17,253 bases of DNA from JBBQKI01 sp038326725 (GCA_038326725.1 JBBQKI010000040.1:1-17253), one strand, 5' to 3'. Positions 7,205-15,607 are shown, counted from the first letter of the stretch. The notes: generated by a model from the letters alone, not told the origin. Program-made: numbers and translations.

Positions 7205-8636
7205 TTCATTGCTTTTGGCCTTTTCCTCTTTGGGAATGATGGCACAGGAAGTAATAACCGCCGACAGTATGGGCGTGGTGCAATACAACGATTCGCTTGC
7301 GGTGTTGCAGCAACAGATTGTACGGAATGATACCTTAAAATCTTTTCAGCGCTATAAAGCCGAAGGGATTAGTGCCGTTATCGGTGAATATGTTATTTTG
7401 GATAGCGACATTGACAAAAGTTATGTAGAACTTAGCTCGCAGGGAATTTCAATTGATGGGGTAACCCGTTGCCAATTATTGGGTAAATTGATGGAAGATA
7501 AACTTTATGCCCATCACGCCAAACAAGACAGTATCATGGTTTCCGATCAAGAGATTAATTCTTATTTAGACCAGCAATTGGAATATATGGTAACCGAGAT
7601 AGGCAGTGAGGAAAAAGTGGCCGCGTATTACCGTAAAGATAATTTCTCAGACCTGCGAAAAGATTTATTCGAAGTGAACAAAACCATCAAGCTTGCGGGT
7701 TTGATGCAACAGAAAGTAATTGAGAAAGTGGAAATTACTCCTGAAGAAGTCCGGAAATTTTTCTTTTCGATCCCGGAAGCTGAACGTCCTGTTTTTGGTG
7801 CTGAGTTGGAGATTGCTCAAATAGTGATAGAACCCGAAATCACAGCGCAAGCACGGCAAGACGTAATAGATAGGCTTAACGCAATGCGGGCTGAAATCAT
7901 AGATCAAGGGGTAAGTTTTGCAACCAAAGCGGTTTTATATTCCAAAGATCCGGGTTCTGCTAAGAAGGGGGGGCTGTATGCCGGCATCAAAAGGGAATCG
8001 CCGTGGGCCAAGGAATTCAAAGATCAAGCTTTTTCATTAATGGAGGGCGAAATAAGTGAACCCTTCGAAACTGAGTTCGGTTACCATATTTTATTTGTCG
8101 AAAAAATTCGTGGCCAAGAAGTGGATGTAAGACATATTCTTCTTTTCCCCGAAGTTTCGCAGCAAATCATTGATGTGGCAAAAACAGAAATTGAGAATAT
8201 CAGGGCAAAAATAATTGCTGGGGAACTTACTTTTGAAGATGCCGCTAGGCAATTTTCCGACGATAAGGAAACCCGGAATGATGGCGGACAGTTGATAAAC
8301 CCTCTTTCTTTCGACACCAAGTTCGACCTTACTAAATTGGATCCAACGCTCAGTGCGCAGGTCTACAATCTTAAAGAAGGCGAGGTTTCCCCGGTTTATA
8401 CAGACCGTGATTATACGGGTAAAAGCGATCTAAAAATCCTCACTATTACCAAAAGATATGAAGAACATGCCGCTGATTATTCCAAAGACTATGAACGCAT
8501 AAAACAACTCGCCCTGCGCGAAAAACAAATCAGGGAAATTAACACCTGGCAGAATAGCAAAATAAAAGATACTTACGTGAACATCAACGAAGATTATCAG
8601 GAATGTGAATTTTCCGGGGATTGGGTGAAAATATAA
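7161..8636 (+). CDS. SurA-like peptidyl-prolyl isomerase, two rotamase domains
   Basis: This periplasmic parvulin-type isomerase resembles SurA, which helps fold outer-membrane proteins. After a signal peptide ending near MMAQ come an N-terminal chaperone region (VIGEYVILDSDIDKSYVEL), a parvulin domain at about residues 210-315 (ELEIAQIVI, then FGYHILFVEK), and a second parvulin domain at about 320-425 (VDVRHILLF, then FSDDKETRNDGGQL). The start is uncertain. ATG at 7161 gives 491 residues and overlaps the upstream gene by 44 bp. A TTG at 7182 gives 484 residues beginning KSTKIISSLLLAFSS, an equally good or better signal peptide, with a 23 bp overlap. The ATG at 7122 would place an extra charged stretch before the signal and is unlikely. 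The next gene, moxR, starts 14 bp after the stop. Confidence 0.92.
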   Translation: MPLNQKILKSTKIISSLLLAFSSLGMMAQEVITADSMGVVQYNDSLAVLQQQIVRNDTLKSFQRYKAEGISAVIGEYVILDSDIDKSYVELSSQGISIDGVTRCQLLGKLMEDKLYAHHAKQDSIMVSDQEINSYLDQQLEYMVTEIGSEEKVAAYYRKDNFSDLRKDLFEVNKTIKLAGLMQQKVIEKVEITPEEVRKFFFSIPEAERPVFGAELEIAQIVIEPEITAQARQDVIDRLNAMRAEIIDQGVSFATKAVLYSKDPGSAKKGGLYAGIKRESPWAKEFKDQAFSLMEGEISEPFETEFGYHILFVEKIRGQEVDVRHILLFPEVSQQIIDVAKTEIENIRAKIIAGELTFEDAARQFSDDKETRNDGGQLINPLSFDTKFDLTKLDPTLSAQVYNLKEGEVSPVYTDRDYTGKSDLKILTITKRYEEHAADYSKDYERIKQLALREKQIREINTWQNSKIKDTYVNINEDYQECEFSGDWVKI

Positions 8637-8650
8637 ATTTAGAAAAATAA

Positions 8651-9604
8651 ATGTCAGACGTAGCAGCAGTAGCAAACCTCGTTTCAAAATATAATGCCTT
8701 ACGGCAGGAAATAAAAAAAGTAATTGTTGGCCAGGATGAAGTGGTGGAGCAAGTGTTGCTTGCCATTTTTTCAGGCGGACACGCATTGTTGATTGGCGTT
8801 CCTGGTCTGGCGAAAACCCTTTTGGTTAATACAGTTGCGGAAGCCTTGGGCCTCAAGTTCAAAAGGATACAGTTTACGCCCGATTTGATGCCAAGCGATA
8901 TTTTGGGTTCTGAAATACTGGATCAAAACCGCGAATTTAAATTCATAAAAGGGCCCATTTTTGCCAATATCATTTTGGCTGATGAAATAAATAGGACCCC
9001 TCCAAAAACCCAGGCCGCTTTGCTGGAAGCCATGCAGGAACGCGCTGTTACCATTTCTGGAAATCATTACAAACTGGATTTACCGTATTTTGTTTTGGCT
9101 ACCCAAAACCCTATTGAGCAGGAAGGAACCTATCCTTTACCCGAAGCTCAATTGGACCGTTTTATGTTCGCCATTAATCTGGAATATCCTTCTTTTTCGG
9201 AAGAAGTGGAAGTGGTGAAAACAACTACTTCCGGGGAAATTTTAAAAGTAAATCCCTTATTCACTGCACAAGAAATAATTGATTTTCAGCAATTGATACG
9301 AAGGATTCCCGTAGCCGATAACGTGGTGGAATACGCTGTTACATTGGTTGGCAAAACCCGGCCAAACAGTCCCACTGCACCGGATATTGTTAAAAATTAC
9401 ATCGATTGGGGTGCAGGCCCCCGGGCTTCCCAAAACCTTATTTTGGCAGCAAAATCAAATGCCGCACTCCACGGGAAATTTTCACCCGACATAGTTGATG
9501 TCCAAAAAGCCGCCATCGGGGTGCTTAGGCACCGCTTGATAAAAAACTACAAAGCCGAAGCAGAGGGGTTGAGTATTGAGGATATTATCAGAGGGTTGTA
9601 TTGA
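8651..9604 (+). CDS. MoxR-family AAA+ ATPase
   Basis: MoxR proteins are cytoplasmic AAA+ ATPases that act as chaperones in assembling or activating other proteins, often periplasmic or von Willebrand factor A-domain partners. This 317-residue protein has normal length. Visible motifs are Walker A GVPGLAKT (residues 49-56), Walker B ILADEINR (108-115, acidic pair at 111-112), the family stretch TPPKTQAALLEAMQE, sensor-1 ATQNPIEQEGTYPLPEAQLDRF and the C-terminal lid with GPRASQ. In many bacteria moxR is followed by DUF58 and VWA genes; none follows here, and instead a tiny membrane protein gene starts inside its stop codon (TGATG). It lies 14 bp after the surA-like gene and is probably in the same transcript. 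The partner protein is not identified. Confidence 0.95.
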   Translation: MSDVAAVANLVSKYNALRQEIKKVIVGQDEVVEQVLLAIFSGGHALLIGVPGLAKTLLVNTVAEALGLKFKRIQFTPDLMPSDILGSEILDQNREFKFIKGPIFANIILADEINRTPPKTQAALLEAMQERAVTISGNHYKLDLPYFVLATQNPIEQEGTYPLPEAQLDRFMFAINLEYPSFSEEVEVVKTTTSGEILKVNPLFTAQEIIDFQQLIRRIPVADNVVEYAVTLVGKTRPNSPTAPDIVKNYIDWGAGPRASQNLILAAKSNAALHGKFSPDIVDVQKAAIGVLRHRLIKNYKAEAEGLSIEDIIRGLY

Positions 9605-9820
9605 TGAAGTTTAAAGAATTCATATATCCATTTATTTTATTTTTAATTGGGATTGTATTGACTGTTGGTGGGGCTTTTTTTTAAATTATTTCATTGGGAA
9701 TTTGGATTAATAAATGGCAGCAACTTACTATTATTAGCTGCAATTTTAAATTTAATTGGTATAGGATTGTTGATTGTAAAACTAATTACATTTTATAGAA
9801 TAGAAAGAAATACAAATTAG
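9604..9820 (+). pseudogene. GldL-like small membrane protein, frameshifted at a T8 run
   Basis: An ATG overlapping the moxR stop (TGATG) opens MKFKEFIYPFILFLIGIVL and, 26 codons in, runs into TAA at 9682-9684 directly after eight T (9675-9682). If one T is skipped, the frame continues as KLFHWEFGLINGSNLLLLAA and on to a TAG at 9818, giving a coherent 71-residue protein. That product has two hydrophobic segments around a GAFFKLFHWEFG turn. This layout matches the two-helix start of GldL, a gliding-motility/type IX secretion motor subunit, and small GldL-like proteins of Bacteroidota, which carry G-A-x-F-K-x-x-H-W. It is too short to be GldL itself. The break may be a real mutation, a homopolymer sequencing error, or slippage in expression. 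The two halves fit so well that the frame was certainly one gene in the recent past. Confidence 0.75.
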
Positions 9821-10035
9821 GATTAACCTACATTTTTCTTCAAAAATTTGACAAATTCAAACTTTTTTTACTGTTCATCTTTTCTTTGTTAAATACCAAA
9901 AATTTCAATTTCATATTTTTCCCCCTTCAGTTTTAAACATTCTTTAAAAATGGAGTATAAATATTTCCTTTTATTGAATTATTCTCATAGTTATCTCAAT
10001 TTCCTTAATAATTTTTAAACGGCAGCAATTTTTGG

Positions 10036-10043
10036 TAAATTTG
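10036..10043 (+). promoter_or_regulatory. probable aconitase promoter, -7 element
   Basis: TAAATTTG matches the TAnnTTTG consensus and ends 29 bp before the aconitase ATG, a usual leader length. The -33 element is not clear; at 19 bp upstream there is only a T-rich stretch (10012-10016). The rest of the 252-base gap (9821-10072) is A/T-rich, and I see no gene, RNA or repeat in it. Confidence 0.5.
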
Positions 10044-10072
10044 TATCACTTCAAAATATTAAAACCACCACT

Positions 10073-12337
10073 ATGGCCTTCGATATAGAAATGATTAAAA
10101 CAATGTATTCTCAATTCATAACAAGGGTAGATGCTGCCCGTGAAATTACCGGGAAACCCTTGACGCTTTCTGAAAAAATATTATATACCCATTTATGGGA
10201 AGGAAAGGCCAGTAAAGCTTTTGAGCGAGGCAAAGATTATGTAGACTTTGCACCCGATCGCATTGCCCTTCAAGACGCAACGGCGCAAATGGCATTGCTT
10301 CAATTTATGCAGGCCGGAAAGCCTAAAGTGGCCGTGCCCACCACCGTGCATTGCGACCATTTAATTCAGGCGAAACAAGGTGCAGTGCCAGATTTGAAAA
10401 GAGCAAACGAAACTAGTAGCGAGGTTTTTGACTTTTTGGAATCGGTTTCCAATAAATACGGCATTGGTTTTTGGCGTCCAGGCGCGGGCATCATCCATCA
10501 AGTGGTGTTAGAAAATTATGCTTTTCCGGGGGGGATGATGATTGGGACGGATTCGCACACCGTGAATGCCGGAGGTTTGGGAATGTTGGCAATAGGTGTG
10601 GGTGGTGCAGATGCAGTGGATGTAATGGCCGGGATGGCGTGGGAACTTAAATTCCCGAAATTGATTGGCGTAAAATTAACCGGGGAACTAAATGGGTGGA
10701 CTGCTTCCAAAGATGTGATTTTAAAAGTAGCCGGAATTCTTACCGTAAAAGGGGGTACCGGCGCAATCGTTGAATATTTTGGGCCGGGAGCGAAAAACCT
10801 TTCGTGTACCGGAAAAGGCACAATTTGCAATATGGGTGCAGAAATTGGCGCCACCACTTCAACCTTTGGTTACGATGACTCGATGGAACGTTTTCTTCGG
10901 GCCACTGACCGTGCGGAAATTGCGGACGAAGCCAATAAAATAAGGGAATATCTCACAGGGGATGATGAGGTTTACGAAAACCCTGAACAATATTTTGACC
11001 AAGTAATCGAAATAAACCTTACTGAATTGCGACCACATTTAAACGGTCCGTTCACCCCGGATTTGGCAACTCCCGTTGGCGAACTTGGCGATAAGGCCCG
11101 CCGAAATGATTGGCCCTTAAAAGTAGAATGGGGCTTGATTGGTTCGTGTACCAATTCTTCATATGAAGATTTGACGCGCGCAGCATCCATTGCGCAACAA
11201 GCAATTGACAAAAAGTTGAAGCCCAAAAGTGATTTTGGAATAAATCCCGGTTCCGAGCAAATCCGGTTTACGGCAGAACGTGACGGCTTGCTTGACGTGT
11301 TTGAACAATTGGGTGCCACAATTTTTACCAATGCGTGTGGTCCCTGCATTGGTCAATGGGATAGAAGCGATAAAAAAGGGGATGAAAAAAATACCATTGT
11401 GCATTCTTTTAATCGGAACTTTTCAAAACGTGCCGATGGAAACCCAAATACACACGCCTTCGTGGGATCGCCAGAAATGGTAGCTGCAATTGCAATTTCC
11501 GGGCGACTGGATTTTGACCCGATGAATGATACATTGTTGAACGAAGAAGGGGAATACGTAAAACTAGATATACCGATTGGAGTGGAACTTCCGCCATTGG
11601 GGTTCGATGTTTTGGATAACGGCTATTTGGCACCCAAGAAAGATGGCAGCAGCGTGGAGGTGAAAGTGGCAAAAGACAGCGAGAGATTGGAGTTACTGGA
11701 ACCCTTCCAGCCTTGGGATGGCAAGAATTTGATGGGCGCAAAACTTCTCATCAAAGCTTTTGGAAAATGCACCACCGACCATATTTCGATGGCGGGACCT
11801 TGGTTGCGATATCGTGGGCATTTGGACAATATAAGCAACAATACATTGATTGGTGCAGTAAATGAATTCAACAAACAAACCAATTTCGTAAAAAACCAAC
11901 TAACGGGCGAATACGGTGGCGTACCGGATACGCAAAGGGGATACAAAGCAGAAGGGATTTCTACCGTGGTGGTGGGTGATCATAATTACGGCGAAGGATC
12001 CTCTCGCGAACATGCGGCCATGCAGCCACGGCATTTAGGGGTGAAGGTAATCCTTGTAAAATCTTTTGCGAGGATCCACGAAACCAACTTGAAAAAGCAG
12101 GGGATGTTGGGACTAACCTTTACAAATGATAGCGATTACGACCTCATTCAAGAAGACGACACTTTCAATTTTATTGACCTTGCAAATTTTGCTCCCGATA
12201 GGCAGATTACCATTGAACTGGTTCATAAAGACGGCAGTATGGATATTATTAAAACCAACCATACTTACAATGATCAGCAAATAGGCTGGTACCGGGAGGG
12301 TTCTGCTTTGAATTTGATAAAAAGACAGAACGTTTGA
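10073..12337 (+). CDS. aconitate hydratase (mitochondrial type)
   Basis: Aconitase interconverts citrate and isocitrate via cis-aconitate in the TCA cycle, using a [4Fe-4S] cluster. The 754-residue length and motif order match the mitochondrial-type family. The N-terminal part has PTTVHCDHLIQA and GTDSHTVNAGGLGMLAIGVGGADAV. The three cluster cysteines are at 359 (GSCTNSSYED), 422 and 425 (ACGPCIG), with the same 63- and 3-residue spacing as in mitochondrial aconitase. The C-terminal swivel domain contains KCTTDHISMAGPW, GDHNYGEGSSREHAAMQPR and KSFARIHETNLKKQG. Everything needed for activity is present. The 3' end overlaps the TlpA-like gene by 4 bp. It has its own -7 element upstream. Confidence 0.98.
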   Translation: MAFDIEMIKTMYSQFITRVDAAREITGKPLTLSEKILYTHLWEGKASKAFERGKDYVDFAPDRIALQDATAQMALLQFMQAGKPKVAVPTTVHCDHLIQAKQGAVPDLKRANETSSEVFDFLESVSNKYGIGFWRPGAGIIHQVVLENYAFPGGMMIGTDSHTVNAGGLGMLAIGVGGADAVDVMAGMAWELKFPKLIGVKLTGELNGWTASKDVILKVAGILTVKGGTGAIVEYFGPGAKNLSCTGKGTICNMGAEIGATTSTFGYDDSMERFLRATDRAEIADEANKIREYLTGDDEVYENPEQYFDQVIEINLTELRPHLNGPFTPDLATPVGELGDKARRNDWPLKVEWGLIGSCTNSSYEDLTRAASIAQQAIDKKLKPKSDFGINPGSEQIRFTAERDGLLDVFEQLGATIFTNACGPCIGQWDRSDKKGDEKNTIVHSFNRNFSKRADGNPNTHAFVGSPEMVAAIAISGRLDFDPMNDTLLNEEGEYVKLDIPIGVELPPLGFDVLDNGYLAPKKDGSSVEVKVAKDSERLELLEPFQPWDGKNLMGAKLLIKAFGKCTTDHISMAGPWLRYRGHLDNISNNTLIGAVNEFNKQTNFVKNQLTGEYGGVPDTQRGYKAEGISTVVVGDHNYGEGSSREHAAMQPRHLGVKVILVKSFARIHETNLKKQGMLGLTFTNDSDYDLIQEDDTFNFIDLANFAPDRQITIELVHKDGSMDIIKTNHTYNDQQIGWYREGSALNLIKRQNV

Positions 12338-12894
12338 GTTTTCTAAAAAAGAATGCTGTTAACATTTTATTTTTTTTGTTCTTGGGTTTATTGATCATCC
12401 CACAAACCCGGATGCCAATTCAGGTTTTTGTTCAACGATTGATATCTTTTAGTCCTTCGGAAATAAAAAAGGAGAATACGGAAGTGATTGATGATTATGG
12501 ATGGAAATTACAGTCGCTTGAAAATGGACCAGTCGATTTTTCTGTATCCAAAGGGAATGTTATCATCGTTAATTTTTGGGCAACTTGGTGCCCCCCCTGT
12601 GTGGCCGAAATGCCATCCTTTCAGAAATTGTATAACCTTTATGGGGGGGAAGTTGATTTTTATTTTGTTTCTTCCGAAAAACCCGAGGCTCTTCAAAAGT
12701 TTTTAAGTAAAAATTCTTATTCATTACCCGTTTATGTTCAAAATCAGCAAGCCCCTGATATGCTGCTTTCAAATGCTCTTCCAACCACTTTTTTGATTTC
12801 CAAAAAAGGAGAAATTATTATAAACGAAACAGGTGCGGCTGATTGGAATTCGGATAAGGTTAAAAGAATTTTAGATAAACTTTTAAAAGAATAG
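12334..12894 (+). CDS. TlpA-like membrane-anchored thiol-disulfide oxidoreductase
   Basis: This is a thioredoxin-fold protein of 186 residues. An N-terminal hydrophobic segment (about residues 9-23, with NILFFLFLGLLIIP) anchors it in the inner membrane, and the rest should be periplasmic. The domain has VNFWATWCPPCVAEMP with the redox-active cysteines at 86 and 89, and the cis-proline region ALPTTFLI. TlpA/ResA-like proteins reduce disulfides, for example in apocytochrome c maturation or in general periplasmic thiol control. The start is TTG, overlapping the aconitase stop (TTGA). No in-frame ATG occurs before residue 27, which would remove the membrane anchor, so TTG is favoured. It may be translationally coupled to aconitase, but no functional link between the two is evident. 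The natural substrate is unknown. Confidence 0.9.
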   Translation: MSFLKKNAVNILFFLFLGLLIIPQTRMPIQVFVQRLISFSPSEIKKENTEVIDDYGWKLQSLENGPVDFSVSKGNVIIVNFWATWCPPCVAEMPSFQKLYNLYGGEVDFYFVSSEKPEALQKFLSKNSYSLPVYVQNQQAPDMLLSNALPTTFLISKKGEIIINETGAADWNSDKVKRILDKLLKE

Positions 12895-12916
12895 AAATCA
12901 AATCTTTTAGAAACAA

Positions 12917-13516
12917 CTACTCCACCCGGACTTTATCCTCATAATGATTCTTCAATATCGATTCCATTTCCTTTTTTCCTTCGGTAATGGCGATTACTTC
13001 TGCCCAAGTGCTTTTAGGGATTAAATCTTTAAGGGGTTGGTCCAAATTGGGTATTTTATTAAATACGGCCAACACTTTTTCGTCCCAAACTTTATGATAT
13101 TTCAAAAGGTCGTCGGGATATACAATTTTCCTTTCGGTGCCTTCTTCAATTCCCCGGAAGGGTGCTGTTACGTTTAAATATCCATAATCATCCGTCAACT
13201 CTTCGCCCGGATGGATATCGCGGATGGCAATCTCAAAATCATAGGCCGTGGAAAGGCAATTTGATTTGAAACTATGGTTAACGAAACGCCCGTAATCCCA
13301 ACAAAGCACTAAGTTTCCTTTGTTGTTACGGTAGCAATATGTTTCAAGGATATTTTGATAAACGGGTTTCATCGTGTTGAATTGCTGTGGCGTAAACTCC
13401 CGGTCCAAATCATCAAGGGCCCACGTGATGGTTCCCGCGGGTATAAATTCTTTAGCCACAACACCGTATCCCACGGTTTCACTGATAAGTTTCAGCTCTG
13501 TTTTAGGATGTATCAT
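12917..13516 (-). CDS. SET-domain protein (putative lysine methyltransferase)
   Basis: This 199-residue protein has a SET fold. The N-terminal strand region runs GYGVVAKEFIPAGTITWAL. The AdoMet- and substrate-site core includes YGRFVNHSFKSNC (Asn80-His81) and IHPGEELTDDYGYLN with the catalytic-type DDYG near residues 109-112. There is no signal peptide or membrane segment, so it should be cytoplasmic. SET proteins transfer a methyl group from S-adenosylmethionine to a lysine side chain; bacterial members are known, but their targets mostly are not. It is followed by a tail of about 80 residues without a family signature. It lies convergent to the TlpA-like gene (22 bp gap) and 90 bp downstream of the carotenoid operon on the same strand, perhaps with its own promoter. 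The target is unknown, and a link to carotenoid synthesis is not supported. Confidence 0.85.
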   Translation of the reverse strand: MIHPKTELKLISETVGYGVVAKEFIPAGTITWALDDLDREFTPQQFNTMKPVYQNILETYCYRNNKGNLVLCWDYGRFVNHSFKSNCLSTAYDFEIAIRDIHPGEELTDDYGYLNVTAPFRGIEEGTERKIVYPDDLLKYHKVWDEKVLAVFNKIPNLDQPLKDLIPKSTWAEVIAITEGKKEMESILKNHYEDKVRVE

Positions 13517-13606
13517 TAAGATTTTTATTTTTTGTTTAAGGTTTTAAATATAATATAGTTTTTCATTAAAATGGAATGAATTTTTGAACACTTATAAACC
13601 CAGTAT

Positions 13607-14302
13607 TTATTTAGTTTTATTCATTTTTTCTTCAAACCAATCCATCAGAAAAACTACGGTCAATAGCATTCCCAACGCATAAATAGCGTCCTCAACGGGA
13701 ATGGTTCCCATCCGCAAACCAATAGTTTCAGCATCGTTGTACCAAACCACTGGCTCCGCAATCCAGCTTCCTGTTAATATCCCATTAATTATAAAAAAAG
13801 GAATTAATATAAAAAGGAAAGTTGGGAAAAAAGAATTCAGCAACCCACGCCTGTTATTGTAAACCAAGCCCAACAAAATGAGGGTATAAATAAAATTAAC
13901 CGCAGTGTATAGACGGTCATAAAATATTAAAAGCAAAATGGCCAAACTAGCGGTTAAAAAGAAATAAACCTTCGCTGTTGCTTTATCTGAAAGTTTCAAT
14001 TTTGGGAAATACAGCAACAATGCTTGTTGTGTAAAAATGCATGCATACGGGATGCAGATAAAAAACAGCCATTCCTCAATGGGCAGGTTGAAGATTTGCC
14101 TGCCAGAAATGTATGCCTCGTTAAAACCCCAAATTCCATGTTCCGTAAAAAGGACATCCCACGAAATAAAAAATACCATCATTATAAAAATGGCAGGGAA
14201 AAGGGATTTCCATTGTTTGTAAAATTGAAGTTTTGGATGAAAACTGAACAAAAAGGGGATTGCTAAGGAGCCAATATTCAACCACAGGTATAAATACTCC
14301 AT
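13607..14302 (-). CDS. lycopene cyclase, two-domain membrane type
   Basis: This 231-residue, highly hydrophobic protein has about seven membrane segments and two copies of the CrtYc/CrtYd-type lycopene cyclase domain. The first copy carries the LPIEEWLFF motif (Glu76, Glu77), and the second carries GTIPVEDAIY (Glu204, Asp205). Paired PxE(E/D) motifs are the signature of this cyclase class, which closes beta-ionone rings on lycopene to make beta-carotene. The fused form is about the expected length of CrtYc plus CrtYd. The gene is last in the crtI-crtB-crtZ-cyclase operon, 2 bp after crtZ. It supplies the step between the CrtI product and the CrtZ substrate, which supports the call. It differs from the FAD-binding CrtY/CrtL cyclases and so should not be called crtY without qualification. 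Confidence 0.92.
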   Translation of the reverse strand: MEYLYLWLNIGSLAIPFLFSFHPKLQFYKQWKSLFPAIFIMMVFFISWDVLFTEHGIWGFNEAYISGRQIFNLPIEEWLFFICIPYACIFTQQALLLYFPKLKLSDKATAKVYFFLTASLAILLLIFYDRLYTAVNFIYTLILLGLVYNNRRGLLNSFFPTFLFILIPFFIINGILTGSWIAEPVVWYNDAETIGLRMGTIPVEDAIYALGMLLTVVFLMDWFEEKMNKTK

Positions 14303-14304
14303 TG

Positions 14305-14754
14305 CTATTTTTTAAAATATTTCAAAGGAGGGAAGAGCATCCCGAAACATTCGCCCTCACCTTTCCCCAAATGTTTGTGGTGCATTTTGTGGGCCCGCCG
14401 AATGCCTTTTGCATACCAATGATCGGCATTTCGGAACATTTTAAAGCGTTGGTGGATAAAAATATCGTGCACCAAAAAATAGGTGAGGCCATAAGCAAAG
14501 ATTCCCAAACCCATCGGTAAGCCTTCGGTAAAACCAAAATAACTCCACCCTATAAAACATCCAATACTTACAAGCGCATAAAAAATAAAGAAAAGGTCGT
14601 TGCGTTCCCACCAACGTTCAGCGTTTTTGAGGTGGTGGTCTTTATGGACCTTCCATAAAAGCCCGTGCATAATATATTTGTGGGTAAACCATGCCATAAA
14701 TTCCATGGCGCAAAACGAGAGGATAAAAACAATTAAAAAATATACAATTTCCAT
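14305..14754 (-). CDS. crtZ: beta-carotene hydroxylase
   Basis: CrtZ is a di-iron membrane hydroxylase that adds 3-hydroxyl groups to beta-carotene, giving zeaxanthin through cryptoxanthin. The 149-residue length is normal for the family. The histidine clusters are clear: HKYIMH (His25, His30), VHKDHH (37, 40, 41), HDIFIH (96, 101) and HKMHH (122, 125, 126). These are the metal ligands of the fatty-acid hydroxylase superfamily. Hydrophobic membrane segments surround them. It is 5 bp after crtB and 2 bp before the cyclase gene, so it is co-transcribed. Its presence makes zeaxanthin the predicted end product of the operon; no ketolase is seen in the window. Confidence 0.95.
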   Translation of the reverse strand: MEIVYFLIVFILSFCAMEFMAWFTHKYIMHGLLWKVHKDHHLKNAERWWERNDLFFIFYALVSIGCFIGWSYFGFTEGLPMGLGIFAYGLTYFLVHDIFIHQRFKMFRNADHWYAKGIRRAHKMHHKHLGKGEGECFGMLFPPLKYFKK

Positions 14755-14759
14755 AAAAC

Positions 14760-15602
14760 TTACTTCACCATGTTTAACCTGTACTTTACAAAACTTCGGG
14801 TGAAAAGCCCAATCTTTTCGTAGGCCGGAACGCGGATGCGGGAGTTTTTTATTTCCACGGCCGGAGTTTTTTGAAGCTTTTTTAGCAAGCGTTTGTAGTA
14901 CCGATAGGCAATAAAAACCCCAAACTTGGCCTCGTTGGGCAGTTGAAGAATTCCCTGATACCCTTTTCTGAAGTCAGCCTCAATTTCTTGGATTATTTTC
15001 TCTTTTGAAGCTTCATCTAAAGTTTCCAGATTTGTATTGGGGAAATAGGTCCGGTTAAGGCCCTCGAAATCTTGCTTCAAATCTCGTAAAAAATTCACTT
15101 TTTGAAAAGCGGAACCCAAGTGCATCGCAGCTTCCTTTAAATGGTCAAATTTTTCGGCATCACCCTTTACGAAAACTTTCAGGCACATTAAGCCCACCAC
15201 ATCCGCCGAGCCATAAATATATTCCTTGAATTCTTCGTCCGTGGCATAAACGGATTTGGTTAAATCCAGCCTCATGCTTTGCATAAAATCATGGATCAGC
15301 TGTTTTTCAATCCCATATTTATGAACGGTGTGTTGGAAGGAATTTAAAATGGGGTTCAGGCTTATTTTTTCATTTAAGGCATTTTCCAAATCAATTTCAA
15401 AACGCTTAAAAAGTGCTTCTTTATCATAATCATGAAAGGAATCCACAATTTCATCGGCAAGCCGAACAAAGCCATAAACATTGTAAATGTCCTGCCGTAT
15501 CGTTGGCGCCAGCATTTTGGTGGCCAACGAAAATGACGTACTGTAAGCGTGGGTAACTTGCTTACTGCATTGTTGGGAAACGGTATCAAATATATCTTTC
15601 AC
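14760..15602 (-). CDS. crtB: phytoene synthase
   Basis: CrtB joins two geranylgeranyl diphosphate molecules into phytoene, the first committed carotenoid step. This 280-residue protein has both aspartate-rich motifs that bind magnesium and diphosphate: ADEIVD (Asp50, Asp54) and RDLKQDFEGLNRTYFP (Asp174, Asp178). YGFVRLADE and the squalene/phytoene synthase helical pattern surround them. The start is GTG at 15600-15602 on the minus strand, 5 bp after the crtI stop. A squalene synthase or dehydrosqualene synthase is a formal alternative, but the linked crtI, crtZ and cyclase make phytoene synthase by far the best reading. Confidence 0.95.
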   Translation of the reverse strand: MKDIFDTVSQQCSKQVTHAYSTSFSLATKMLAPTIRQDIYNVYGFVRLADEIVDSFHDYDKEALFKRFEIDLENALNEKISLNPILNSFQHTVHKYGIEKQLIHDFMQSMRLDLTKSVYATDEEFKEYIYGSADVVGLMCLKVFVKGDAEKFDHLKEAAMHLGSAFQKVNFLRDLKQDFEGLNRTYFPNTNLETLDEASKEKIIQEIEADFRKGYQGILQLPNEAKFGVFIAYRYYKRLLKKLQKTPAVEIKNSRIRVPAYEKIGLFTRSFVKYRLNMVK

Positions 15603-15607
15603 TAGTA

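Noticed and set aside
11409..11741. Antisense reading frame opposite aconitase
   Set aside because: Its composition is biased and unlike a protein, and the opposite frame is a complete aconitase.
12591..12649. C7 and G7 runs in the TlpA-like gene as phase-variation switches
   Set aside because: Similar runs of seven occur at 7967-7973 and 10528-10534 in other intact genes, so they look like ordinary codon choice; the frame is intact in all.
13517..13606. Terminator or separate promoter between the lycopene cyclase and the SET gene
   Set aside because: No stem-loop with a T tract is visible, and the best -7 candidate (TATATTTA on the minus strand) has no -33 partner.
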